A stretch of 64,000 nt of DNA, from the NCBI GenBank assembly GCA_030549175.1, contig JAUKUA010000003.1, forward strand, positions 3,906,001-3,970,000. The letters are read 5' to 3'. The translations under genes and the position numbers were made by a program. How positions within the stretch are numbered: the stretch's first letter is position 1; each line of letters starts with the position of its first letter. Below, piece by piece: positions 1 through 12,000 of this stretch. The notes below the pieces were generated by a model. The model was not told the DNA's origin and searched no databases. It saw only the letters and a list, made by a program, of their open reading frames with translations. This DNA comes from Lasiosphaeris hirsuta. Lineage: Eukaryota > Ascomycota > Sordariomycetes > Sordariales > Lasiosphaeriaceae.

Positions 1-1473
1 CGCGGCGGAGGTGGCTTCCGCGGTGGCTTCGGCGGCAGAGGAGGTGGTGACCGTGGTGGCTTTGGTGCCAGAGGAGGTGGCCGTGGTAAGTCACAGTCAC
101 CGCAGCATATTCACATTTCACCCTCGGCAACAACTATGTCGCTTTAGAGGGTGCAGGCCCTGCCTCTGGTTCTCCTCGGCAAGGTTCCAACAACTCCTCT
201 AAAAATATGTTCTACCTTCGATGGAACAATGCTAATCATGCACCCTAGGTGGCTTCGGTGACCGTGGTGGTCGCGGTGGTTTCGGCGATCGTGGTGGTGG
301 TCGTGGACGCGGTGCGCCTCGCGGTCGTGGAGCGTATGTGCAGTTTCCAATCCTTCGAAGCTGATCCTCGCGCTAACATGAATATAGCCCCCGTGGTGGC
401 GGTCGTGGTGGTGCAGCTGGAGCCGCTGGTGGCAAGAAGGTCATCGTCGAGCCCCATCGTCATAAGGGTGTCTTCGTCGCCCGTGGTGGAAAAGAGGATC
501 TCCTCGCAACCAAGAACCTTGCCCCTGGCGAGTCTGTCTATGGCGAGAAGAGAATCTCGGTTGAGAACGCCAGCAAGGAGGACGGCTCTGCCGCGACAAA
601 GACCGAATACCGCGTAAGTGCTGCCGACTACACAGTTCCTGCCCCTCCATCCGCTCGGAACAAGGATGCTAACTACCTCGGCCGTTCAGATCTGGAATCC
701 TTTCCGCTCCAAGCTTGCTGCTGGTATCCTCGGAGGTCTCGAGTCTATTTACATGAAGCCCGGGTCCAAGGTCCTCTACCTTGGTGCTGCCTCAGGCACA
801 TCCGTATCCCACGTTGCCGATATTGTCGGGCCTACTGGTGCCGTCTTCGTAGGTTCAGCCCTGTGGACCTGTTTATTTCTGGCAATGCTAATATCAACCC
901 GTTAGGCTGTCGAGTTCTCCCACCGTTCCGGCAGAGATCTGATCAACATGGCGACCCGCAGAACAAACGTTATCCCGTAAGCTATTTCCTGACCGGACAT
1001 GCACGAACTTGACTGACTTGCAATCAACAGTATCGTCGAGGATGCCCGTAAGCCGATGGCGTACAGAATGCTCCTGTAGGTTATCCTGTGCGATACCACT
1101 AGCGTTGGGGTTTTGCTAACTCCCTGTAGCCCCATGGTAGATGTCATCTTCGCAGATGTTGCCCAGCCCGATCAGGCTCGTATTGTCGGTATCAACGCGA
1201 AACTTTTCCTGAAGCAGGGTGGTGGTCTCTTGATCTCCATCAAGGCAAGCTGCATTGACAGCACAGCCCCCCCTGAGCAAGTATTCGCCAGCGAAGTCCA
1301 GAAGCTTCGCGAGGACAAGTTCTTCCCCAAGGAGCAGCTTACTCTAGGTCAGTTCAACCCCTCCACCACGTGTTCTCCCCCCAGGCACACTAACACCAGT
1401 CACAGAGCCGTACGAGCGCGACCACGCCATGGTCTCGTGCGTCTACCTCCAGAAGGAGTACGTTGAGAGCTGA
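1..1473 (+). CDS. NOP1: Fibrillarin, box C/D snoRNP 2'-O-methyltransferase (5' end outside window)
   Basis: Fibrillarin is the SAM-dependent methyltransferase of box C/D snoRNPs; it modifies pre-rRNA in the nucleolus. The window opens inside the N-terminal Gly/Arg-rich domain, made of repeated RGG-type units. I read eight exons: 1-85, 249-333, 388-613, 690-848, 906-976, 1031-1075, 1130-1347 and 1406-1473. They join in frame to 318 visible residues. After the GAR domain comes the conserved core: [14 protein letters not shown], then [14 protein letters not shown], the SAM-binding segment [17 protein letters not shown], and [15 protein letters not shown]. The protein ends [11 protein letters not shown]. 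Two GAR-encoding exons are only 85 nt each. The donor at 1348 (GTCAGT) is weaker than the others, but it restores the conserved [12 protein letters not shown]. The start codon and first residues are missing at the window edge. Confidence 0.97.
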
Positions 1474-3150
1474 GTGACGGGGGCTTGATCGTGGTGTCGC
1501 TTGTTGCTCGGGATAGGGGCATTCTCACATTACTCGGTGTTCAACTGGCTGGGATGGCTTTGCGTGAGTCTGGAGAGGCGAATGGCGTTAAGGGGATTTG
1601 CTTGTGGCAGCATATGTGAGATAAAAAGTAACGGTTGGATTGGCATGATCAATCGCTGCCCGTCACTCGGGCATCTCGGGCGATCACAAGTTGAGGCCCA
1701 ACGATCTGTCCAGGACAACATCCGAGGATTCGACCCAGGCTTTTGGGTTGCGGTTTGGTTGGAGAATGGCAAGTTTGTTTCACACGTTCTTCAGATACCC
1801 CCAAACTTGATTGCCCAGGGCGACCTCGTTCACACCCAGTCTTCCTCGAGTGGGTGTTGTAGGCACTAGAGATATAGATAGAAACGCTATATTTAGCAGC
1901 GTCAAATGGAATGACATTCCCCCTAATGGCAGACGTTTAATTTACATTTCGTGTATAATTATTGCTTCTGAACATGAGCCTGCATTCCACACCGTGGAGG
2001 CCACGGTGGATACTCACCAGAGCCATGTCTGCTTGAACTGTTGGACAGTATCATCAAGTGATTCGTAATGTCATGCATAGCACTGTTAGATATTAGATTG
2101 TGGCGATGTTCAAGGCATCCTACTTACTATACAGTGACACATGCCTATCTGTTGAATGTTTCGCTCGAGGACGCGTTGCCACAGAGACAGATCTTGGGAA
2201 CTTGGTAACATTGTAACAAATAGTTAGGTAGTTCTCTACGTTTAGAGGCAGTTGTCGCCCTTCCTCTGTCGTCATACTGGTGTTGATGCCAGCTACCACG
2301 ACTACCATTGTATGACACCTAACAGCATTACATGTTATACGGCGATGTATCATCTCGGCACGATCTAGCACCGCGAGCTTATCCAACTTGATGCTATACG
2401 TGTCGAAAGTGTGATTCAGACCAGACTTGACTCTTATCGGGTTACGATCACTTCCTAGTCCATGTCTTGACGTATGATGGACTTCTCACAAAGAGAGAGT
2501 TGTCATTCAATCACCTCCGGTATGCAAATTATCCCTCCTGTTTGGCTGTTAATGGTCCTCACACCAATGTACGTACATTGGACTAGCTTGAAAACCGTAG
2601 ACAATGTGGTAAATTGTATGGAGACAACTCTTGATTTCCGGTGTTTGCCTCCATCTGTAGCTGTCAGGGCCGGAACCGTATGTTGGTTCCGGTGTGGGCA
2701 CTAGCCATCCCGGTGTATTGGCTTTATGGAAACCAGCCATTAGACAAGCACGTTATGATTGTCTAGGTGCCCAAGGCAGGATCGAGGTAAGATAAACTTA
2801 TCACAAGAGAAACGGTTCCGCGAAGAGAGATGAACAAGAGACTCACGGTCTTTATATTGCTCGAAGCTTTAAGTCGTACCAGACTAGTTAATGTGGGTAG
2901 AGTAGTTTCCCTCATCCGAAATACCAAATCGTGACTCTCGTCACGCAACAATATAGAGTCTCCTCACAAATGCATAGTTGTGACTTCGGCATCTCCCATC
3001 ATACACTTGCTGTCAGAGGAAGATGTATTTGTTCAAGGTGCATTTGGAGTATCAATTCCATGGGGTTCCCGGATGGGGGACTGAGCTACAGACACGTTTT
3101 GGCGTGCTCTGATTCAAGGGTTCTCTCCGGCGAACCGGTCAACATCTCAC
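1474..3150. other. Gene-free stretch downstream of NOP1
   Basis: This holds the NOP1 3' UTR and then sequence in which I see no supported gene. It contains short inverted repeats: an 8-bp stem with a 3-nt loop at 1990-2008, an 18-bp perfect palindrome at 2564-2581, and an 8-bp stem with a 7-nt loop at 2670-2692. All open frames are short, lack conserved motifs and are present in several frames at once, as expected by chance. Confidence 0.6.
2564..2581. repeat. 18-bp perfect palindrome containing two opposed CCAAT boxes
   Basis: CCAATGTACGTACATTGG reads the same on both strands over 18 bp. Each half begins with CCAAT, the binding core of the fungal HAP/CBF complex. Whether it binds anything is inference; it lies about 1.1 kb after the NOP1 stop. 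Confidence 0.7.
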
Positions 3151-3770
3151 ACTTCAATGCTTACTACATTTTATCAAATCAAAGCAAAGAAACAAAACTG
3201 CTGCTGAGAAGATCACAGCCAAGAGCCAATTCCAATTGCTAGCCCCGGCTCGGGTAGGAACGGGTTTCGGCTCAAGCACCAGGTCTTGCGCAAGGGGACG
3301 CGGCCATGCGGTGAAGACAGGCTCGCGGGCACCCACATTCTCCAGGTGTGGAATTTGATTTGCCACACTGCACGACCGAAACAGGTAAGGGGCATTTGCT
3401 CTGGCGTGACATTTGTGTATATGTACCTTACCTCGTTCGGTGGGTACACAGCATGCAATGGCCGGCGCGAGCCAGGCGAGAGAAATGTGCCTCCCAAACA
3501 TGAATCCGTAGAATCGGCCGATTCGGCGTCGATCCGGCGATACTTGGCCCGACGCAGGAGGCGGGTGAAGGGGGAGGAGCAGGGCGAAACGGGGGACACA
3601 AGTGACAAAAAAGAGCGGTCGGCGACCTTGCCGCAGCCAACATCTCATCTCGGATGCCGTCAACCCCCGGGCCGGCAAGGCAAAGACGAGGCAAGGATGG
3701 ATGGGAAAGCACGCGCACAGGATGGCTTGGGTCGAGACCCACCAGAGGGGGAGGGGGACGGGTCAAGGCT

Positions 3771-3792
3771 GGGGGGGGGGGGGGGGGGGGGG
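3771..3792 (+). repeat. Homopolymer G tract (22 G)
   Basis: An uninterrupted run of 22 G on the + strand. It could form a quadruplex, and its length may be uncertain in the assembly. Confidence 0.9.
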
Positions 3793-4675
3793 AGCAGGGG
3801 GGCTGAGGTCCAGACTTCGGCATTTTCCGCTAGGTGCAATGAAACGGGAGGAAGTAGAGCGCAGTTCCCACTGCAGCAATGTAGCTGCAACACATATCAC
3901 ATGGATTTACACGCTGAGGTTCCTGATTTCATAAGGTACTTTCCCCAACATGCGGGAGGACTTCAGGGGCGGAAGAGGCAAGGCACAAGGGCTCCCCCTC
4001 CACGGTTTGGCAATTTTCTCCGTATGCATACTCCGTACTTGGTTCATCATGAGTTCTAGACCCCGCGCCCGCGCGCGTGAGAAACCCAGAAGAAGCCAGG
4101 GCCAGCATGTCATCCATGACCACCATGATGGTTGCAGGGGACGCACGCTCGTTTTGCCAGGGCCCCCTTTCCATTTGGGGGGAGCGGGCGTCAAAATCTC
4201 TTGCTGGATTCCAGCCAGCCTCCGGTCGATGGGATGTGAGGGAGGGCCCCCGTCCCAGCGCCCCGAGCGCCCGTCGCGCTGCCACGTTGGCGGGAGGTGG
4301 GAATGCTGGGGGAGTGGTGTTATGTCGAATGATAGCTGGAGCTAGCACGCCTTGGGAAGAAATAGGCGGACAGAGTGGCATTTGCAACGGAGATTTCCGC
4401 TCGTTTGCGCGTTCTTTTCACCCCAGCCCACTCGCCCGCCTCCGTTCCTCGTCCCGGCTGCAGGTTCAAGCAGTGGTTCAGCGTACGCGCTCCGGTGTTC
4501 CTAGCTCGAAAGGAAGTGAGGAGGAGGCAGGCGTTGGGATCACGGATCATCGTGGTAACCGGCCTGTCGGGAAAAACGGGCTGGGCACGAGCTTGGCTGG
4601 CGGTTGTCGTCTTTGAAATCTGAAATCCCACGAGATGCGGCAAGCCGCAAAACAAAAAATAGCCTTTGGACAAGC

Positions 4676-4710
4676 TGCGCTATTCTCTGCGCTATTCTCT
4701 GCGCTATCTC
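4676..4710. repeat. 12-bp tandem repeat, about 3 copies
   Basis: The unit TGCGCTATTCTC occurs twice exactly, and a third copy lacks one T. Confidence 0.9.
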
Positions 4711-4780
4711 GACTAGGAAGGAGGAAAGCGCTCGTCCAGATCCCCGGGAACGGTCAAGGCTGTGGGTGATCGACGCCCAG

Positions 4781-4810
4781 ATTTTCCCAGATTTTCCCAG
4801 ATTTTGCCAG
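4781..4810. repeat. 10-bp tandem repeat, 3 copies
   Basis: The unit ATTTTCCCAG occurs three times, the third copy with one substitution. It sits 70 bp after the 12-bp repeat. Confidence 0.9.
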
Positions 4811-5497
4811 TTTACGAATACGGCAGGTGCCTTTGGGATCTTCGATCTGATGAGACCATGGCATGGGACGCATGGGTCTAGTCGGCGATCACCCCAAGCT
4901 GAATGACTTATATCGACTGCCAACTGCCGCTGAGGCTAGAGATAAATCTAGATATGCCTTCAACATATCGCAGGCATCGGGCATTGTTCCGCCGTATTGT
5001 CCCTGGATCAATCAGGCAAGTGGCTCGGCCGTCAATATGACATAGGCAGACGCAAAACCCCGACGGGTTTCTGCAGTAGGGCCCGAAGAAGAAGAAAAAA
5101 ATACACCTGTCGGGGGGAAGTTTGTGAGAGGTTCCATTTCCACGGATCCGAACCATCCCTTCACTTGATCCCTCGCGGTATGACGTGACGCGATGTGGTC
5201 ATTGATTGATTGACTTGTCTTCGCCGCATGCTACCTCAACCCGCCGCCTCGGCGGCGGTGGGGATGCGAAGTCCTTTCCTATCCTGGCCTTGCTACCACT
5301 TGTCGCATCGTCATGGATCTAGACCAGATGAAAAATGAAAAGAGATGGGATGAGGTGGCGTGACGGGGATGTGAATACCGTGATACTGTGTCAACCGCCC
5401 GGGGCCGCTGGCGCGCGCCGCTGCTGTGGGCTTGCTGTTGTTGGCTGTTTGCTGTTGTGGTGGCACTGGAGATCCCGAACCATCCTACTGGGAGTGG

Positions 5498-5518
5498 CCC
5501 CCCCCCCCCCCCCCCCCC
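5498..5518 (-). repeat. Homopolymer C tract (21 C; G run on - strand)
   Basis: An uninterrupted run of 21 C on the + strand in gene-free sequence. Confidence 0.9.
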
Positions 5519-8500
5519 TTTCCCTGCAGGCATAACACTTTACAGGTCCCGGTCGTTGCTCAATCTTTGATTGTAACCTCGGGCCTCTTGGCCTAGGACC
5601 TGGGTCCGCGCGACATGGAAGTCGCGACTGGGAATCGGAGCGCAAGAATAGCGCCCAAATACTACCTCATCTCAATTCTTTAAGCAATAAACGATGAAAT
5701 GATCCCTCCACCCAATATGGAATGCAATGGGTGATGGGATCACCCCGCGGCAGCTTCCATGTCGCCACTTGGGGGTCGGGCGAAACAGCGACCCAGAATA
5801 CAAAAAGTTACGGGCGAGGATGGGGGACGAGATCCACGGCATGGCGGGGCCTGATATTAACTGATGAGCTAATTGCCGTCATCACCAACATGTTCCTCCA
5901 TGTACATGTTCTATCCTCCCCACCTCCATGTCGGTGCCGTCCCAAATCCCGGATGCAGGGAATTTTGCATGGTGTGTTTTGAAGCCATCGCAACTGGGAT
6001 CCCTGGAATACGTGTGTGTGAGCGCACCGTGCAAATGGACACGTGAAGAGCAAGTCGCGGAACCAAGGAGGGCCTGTCTCTCTCTCTCTCTCGCCGTGAC
6101 CCAGCCGATGCTGTGCTGCCATTGGGCTCTGTCGATCTCGGGACTGTCTATTCCTGTCTCTCCTTTTTTTCTCCTTTCCCTCCCAAGAAGCGGGAACCAA
6201 ATGAGATAGACCCGGTAGCGTGCGTCTGCCGTCGCGCACGCAGCGAGATAGAGTCATCAACCGAAACGTCTCATGAGAGTGTTTAGTGCGCTGCCAGTAC
6301 GGAGTACGTACCATGTGAAAGGGGCACGGAAGGGGGAGACATTTAAGACATGCAGCAAATACGAAGGCAGCGCGCCCAATCGTTGAGACTGCGCGGCCCA
6401 GATCGAGCACTGACTGCATTTGCAGCCAGAGACAAGACAAGAGAGAAGAGGGTCCCAGACAACAGCGTGACCTAGACGCCTCCTTTTCCAAGAACCAAAC
6501 ACCTCTCTCCGCCCTTTAGTTGTAGATTGTTTGCGCAGAGTTTTTATGTAGTGAATGTAGATTATTGGTGACTTGTGACGAAGTGCATATGCAGCATGCG
6601 CATTATTAACATGATGATGATTTTACTATCCAAATCGGCAGCAGCAAGCGAAGATGGAAAGAAAGAAAGAAAGAAAGAAAAACCCTGATGCTTCCTTACT
6701 CACCATTGTGCCGTGTCTAGAACAGTCTGGAATCACCATGATGAGGGTTTCTTGCCCTGGCTAAGGAGTCGATACACTGCCCAGACAGACCGGCGGATGG
6801 AGGCGTTCAGGGGGGCAGTAACTCCCAGGGCGCCAGGGCTCCAGGGCTTAGTGTTGGCCCTCCCCAGTGACCCACGCCTGCCGTTCGCATTTTCAGAGCC
6901 ACGGACACAACTAGAAGTATCAACCAGAAGTATTGACCGCCCCTCTTGGGAATCCAGGAGAGCTTGCGATGGCTTATCGGCAGGGAGGGGGTTGTTGTGG
7001 GAACTGCCCAATGAGTTCGGGTCTTGGGACCATGCAAAGGCGGGCTTGGAGCAGCCCTATAACAACCAGCATGATATGATCCGCGTTGACAAGCGTGGTG
7101 AGGTGAGAGGTGTGGTGTTTGGATGATGCCCCACCAGCCAGCCTTCCCCACCCCATTCTTCCCTAAAAGGGGTGAGAGCCCGTCCTTGTTATCCTGTTGG
7201 CGGCGGGCGGCGGGCGGGACGACGGGATGGGGACCATGAGTAGCCATCTGCAACACCCCCGTTGCTTGACCTTACCAGAGGGCGCGAGCCTGAGCCTGGA
7301 ACACTTTTGCTCCATCCGCATCAATGTCACAGCGGAAAGCCGATCAAGCTACATAAAAAAAAAAAAAAAAAGGCGGAATGATTGCGTGCAAAGTACATAT
7401 TGCATGCTGGCTGCTGTGGAGGATTGAGAGGGTTGCTGGGAGTGGGCAATCGTCGAAGGTCCATTTGACGGTCCGCGAGGGGCTTCAATAATTATTCCCC
7501 CCGCAGCACCGCGACGGTAGGGGTTTCTTGTTCATCGCGGCGCGTCTCGATCCCGTTGCTGGATGGAACCGTAAATCGAGTCGACCCAGTCAGGTCCTGC
7601 AAATTCTGGATTGTCAACTGATTGATTGACGGACCCTTGCAGTCGCCTTCTCGTCACCAGGAACACAAAGGTTGGAGGTGAAAAAGAGTATCCAAATATA
7701 GGAATGTGAAGTTACATTGGTTAGTGTAATAATTTCACTGCCTCAATCAGGTCCCGGGGCGAGGAGGGCAGGACTGTCCAGGGCAGAGAGCAGCTGCGGG
7801 ACAAACTCCGTGCGAACACCACACCCACACAACGGGCTCCCTTTTGGTCGTTCCCGTCCCAGCGTCTTAGAGACACGGGGCGGCGGGGGAAGGCGGGCAG
7901 TGAGGGGAATTTGGGGGGGGGATCCTGGTCCAGGTGAAGTGAGCGGCGATGTCTCCTCGTACTGTGGTGGGACAGCGGGAGGTGTACGTACATGCCTAAA
8001 TCTTTTGACATGCTGCTGCCCTTCGATGTCAGGTCCCTCCATTCTCAGATGCGGCACATAGCAAAGGTACCAAGCAGATGAGGTGCTGCAACCTGCCTCC
8101 GCGGGTGGGACTTCCAGTGGTGCGGGTCGGCGATGGGGCGACAGGGAGACGGGGAACCGCTGCATTGCATCTCCCCCCGTCGAGGCAAAAGCGAAATTGT
8201 TGTTGCATTGGCGAGTTGTGTCAAAATCAACCCGCTTGACAAGCGGCGCACCTGTCGCAACGTCACCATCCCATGATGCGTGTGACGAACATCTAGGAAT
8301 GGAAATGCGGTCAGGACGTTTGAGTTAGGACATTGCTAGTACCGTGGGAGCGGCAGCAGCTTGAGCTTCCGTGATTGGCTAGTGCTATGTCTAGTATCGC
8401 TTGCTATCAACTGGCGCGAGGGGACACAGAACCGAATCGCGATCGAGCGCTTGTCGCGAACCGAAGATGCTACTGGTCTCGTCGTCTCGACGCAAGAGAA

Positions 8501-8891
8501 CTAGACTTATTGTGTGTCGACTCGCAGGCGGTGTATGAGAACGTGAGAACGAATGAAGCTTGTCAAATACGAACTTTCATCAACATTGCTACTCTCGCTC
8601 CTGTCCACTACTTGCCCATATCACAGCTAATATGAGCACGTGGGCTCTACGAATAGATTTTGAGATCATTGACTAATCGGGAAGAGAGGGCTGCCACGCT
8701 GGCAGACTGCGCCTCTTCGCTCCCCTCATGCGCCACGACTCCCCGCGTTGGCTTAAAGCTCCTCACGCAAAATGATGTGCCGGTCTTTGATGGTTCGACC
8801 ATGGGGAGAGCAAAGAAAGCCACTGATCGATCTGACAGGAAATTTTGAGGGTTGAAGGGTGTGTATAGCCAAGGGAGTCAGTCCCCTGCAA

Positions 8892-8907
8892 GGGGGGGGG
8901 GGGGGGG
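8892..8907 (+). repeat. Homopolymer G tract (16 G)
   Basis: An uninterrupted run of 16 G in gene-free sequence. Confidence 0.9.
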
Positions 8908-9000
8908 TGTTCCCCTAACATGGAGGAGACGGTTTCCTCGGCCTCGCTTCTCCCACGCTTGTCATTGCTTTTTCTGGTATACATACCAAAGTACTCCGTA

Positions 9001-12000
9001 GTATTCAGAGTTCTACGGATACATGCACCCCTTCTCTGATCGGGGCTCTGGCTAGACCTTCACGTGGATTGAAACGCCCAGCAGGTCTAGGCTTCGGAGG
9101 CGCAAATGCGCGATGCCAATTTCACAAATGCAGGAGCTGGCGATAGTGTAAGAATTCACGGCATATTCCGCTCATGCTTTGCGTGCTGTGGTCACGGGCC
9201 TCTCATGCCCCCCTGGGAACGTTTTGGAGATGCGGCTCAAAGTTGCTCTCAACAGACTGGATGAATTGGATAGCGGAGCTTCTAGGGCTATCTATGCACT
9301 GCATGGATGCAACTCTCGCTAATATCCATGTCACATATCATCGAATATATTGATAAAACTTCCCTATCGCAAAGGTATAGTGTAACTCGTCCGGGGCTCG
9401 ATCCCGCTAGCTTCTTTGGGCATATATATTGCCAAAGGAACGGGAGGTTAAACTTAGAACGCTCAACCACCGATATGGTCGCTTACTGCCCAATGAGACG
9501 GTGCACACACACAGCTTCGCTCATCAACGTCTGTCTTCGCTGTTTGCTGTTTGCCGACTTCTATCGCGTGGTAACATCGTTGGTTTGGATCATGGGGTAG
9601 GAACAAAGTGTCCGACCTTGCGATGTGGGCTTTTCATGGTGGCGCCAAAGAAAAAGCCGTGACGGGTCTTGTTGGCCGCAGGGGTTGAAACCGAAGAGAC
9701 GCCCACTCTTGGCGCGCACCCAATGACGGGAAGATCCCCGGCAGGGGTTCTGGCACCCTTGGACCGTGCTTCTAACAGGGGCCTGTGCTCGGAACAGATG
9801 GCGTCCACTATTCCTCACCGGGCTTAGATTTGTGTGGGGCAGGTTATCGCTTCTCGTCTAAGTTTTCTGCTTTGGTCCAAGTCAATTCATTTCTCGCCCG
9901 GAAGCCCCTGTAGGGGTGTGCTCCGTGAGGTAGGACCTAGGCCGAATGTTTGGAGATCGGCGGCAGTTCTCTCTAACCTCGTTTCTCTCTCCACACAACT
10001 CATACAACAATGTTTTCGTGTCTCCATGGCCCCTATCCCTTTGCAGGGACAATGATTGAGGCTCTGCTTTCCTACCTGTGGACTCTCCGGGGAGCTGGTG
10101 GCTTTCTCAAGCAACGAGGCTCCTCGGCGCTTATCCCGGGTCCCACTGGAAACACGTGTTTGGGAAAATGCGCCAGCGGGGTGGAATGGGCCCATTCACT
10201 AACATTACACTACAAGACATTCTGACCTGGTGGCCCTGTGGCTTGGTCAGGATGATGTGAAAGCCTTCATGAACGATACAGTGTCTCCAATCCTCGTGGC
10301 GGTCATTGGTTTGCCGACAATGCACACTGGCCCGGATGAAAGTTACAATCTCAGACCTCGTTGCCTATCTGCCCGTAGACGTGACGGTAACGCAAACTAG
10401 ATAGCGATGCACGCTTACATGTAACGAAACACTACCCCCCCTACACCTCCTAGGTGTACAATATATGTACGCAGTGAAGCTTGAAGGATGTGTGATTATG
10501 TTGTTGCGACGAAGGGGTTACATGACATTCTTCCCATCAGCACAATTGGGGAGTTACTTCCGTGCTTCGCACTCATTTGTTTGACCGAGCTGATTATTGT
10601 TGAGACTGGCGTTGGTCAATCGGGAGGGATCATCCAGGGTATGGACGCTCACCTGCATTTTGCCTTGCAGACTCATGCAAAAGAAGTCCCTTCTCGAAGC
10701 CCTAGGTACTACCATGGTTTAGAGCAGCTCTTTAACATGGCCCATTACGAGCTTCAAAATTGCTGTTGTGTTGGCTCCCGAAAACACTTGCTACTTTGGG
10801 TAGATGTGCCATTCAGTATTGGCAGCAGTTGGTTTGTTGAGGTGTGCAGACATGCCCCGTACATGGCCCCTAAGGACTCGTGTGGTGGTCCGACTGCTTG
10901 ATTCTTTGGTGGTGACGGCCATACTGCCGCAGCGTGAGCGCACGCTTCTGGTTCACTCGGTACCTGATCGAGGGGGCCGTCCAGGACACCCCACACAAGA
11001 TCCGCCTGGCTCGGGGAGGCCGTCTTGGCGACCTCCGCTCTCGGTAAACCAACAGGCACAGGCGCGTGCTGGCCAATCTGCGCTTGCTGGCCTTTCCAAC
11101 GATGCTGTATGGCTTGCCCGAGCCATCCATTGAGCCCACAATGGCGTTGATGGCTTGCTCGGTGGCGCGGCTGGCTGCCGGGAGGAGTGGGAATCTGCCT
11201 TGTCCTGAACGCCAGCCGGTGGGGAGCCTTTGCAACGGTTCACATCCTGCATTGGCCTCGGAATCAGTGGAGATTCCAGACCGCGATCGCAACCGTGACG
11301 GCGCCGATTTCTTTTTTTGTATAGAGAAATTTTGCCAGGAGGCTATTATCTCCCATTTCGCTCGCTCGTCGGTTGCGACTTGCGACGGAAGTCTTGAAAG
11401 GCAAGAGAGCATTCGGAGTTTCAAAACCCATCCGGCCTGCTACCAGTCTGTTCTGCGGCCTGTCGCACTGATTGCCCAAACCGGATTTGGAGTTGCACCT
11501 GGGGTCTGGGCACAATCGGCAGCCAACCCTATCATCTTTTGTGAGAGATTGCAAAAAAGTCCAGCGTCTGTGAGTGCCAGCTGTCAGTGCCATACTTGCA
11601 GGCAAACCGAGCTACCGTTGCACTGGATTCCGTGGGAAAGACACCAAGCCATAATGAAGCAAGGGTAGGGTTGCGATGATGCGCTGCTAGGACGACCATG
11701 CCTTGCTTGTCAGCGAGGCAGCGACGGCCTACCAACCTACCTACCAGGTGGTGAGTTGAGCGGTGTTTGGCAGCCAGGGAATCGCGCAACACGGTGACAT
11801 GGGCTGGCGGTGATCACCTGCAATCCTTACGTGCTACTCGAGCTCGGAAGTACCACCGGGGGGCAGCAATGTACACTTTCAGAGAGCCAAGCGATTACCT
11901 AACCTAGGTACCTTACCTTGTGCTCGTCTTAGGTTTGACCAAGAGAGGTACGGATACAGGGCACGGAGCAGCACTTGGTGCATGGACTCAGCCCTATGCC

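Larger units (their letters stand above)
3151..9000. other. Gene-free stretch with homopolymer and tandem repeats
   Basis: I find no conserved protein motif in any frame. The visible structure is low-complexity: G22 at 3771-3792, C21 at 5498-5518, A17 at 7355-7371 and G16 at 8892-8907. There is also a 12-bp tandem repeat at 4676-4710, a 10-bp tandem repeat at 4781-4810, a CT run near 6078-6092 and a GAAA run near 6658-6680. The longer open frames (for example 3286-4059 and 5808-6491) overlap equally long ones on the other strand and encode compositionally odd, motif-free products, so I do not call them. Confidence 0.55.

Noticed and set aside
86..248. snoRNA hosted in NOP1 intron 1
   Set aside because: At 163 nt it is long enough, but I see no C box (RTGATGA) or paired D box (CTGA).
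3286..4059. 257-codon plus-strand ORF
   Set aside because: It runs through the G22 tract and encodes a poly-Gly low-complexity product, with antisense ORFs of similar length.
5808..6491. 227-codon minus-strand ORF in the gene-free region
   Set aside because: No domain, Arg/Cys/His-rich composition, and overlap with other open frames on both strands; expected in GC-rich DNA.
9370..9420. tRNA or tRNA-derived SINE suggested by GGGCTCGATCCCG
   Set aside because: It resembles a B box, but no acceptor, D or anticodon stems can be folded around it, and the A-box-like TATAGTGTAA lies too close.
11066..11668. 200-codon plus-strand ORF
   Set aside because: No recognisable domain or splice-linked exons, and it is opposed by a 184-codon antisense ORF.
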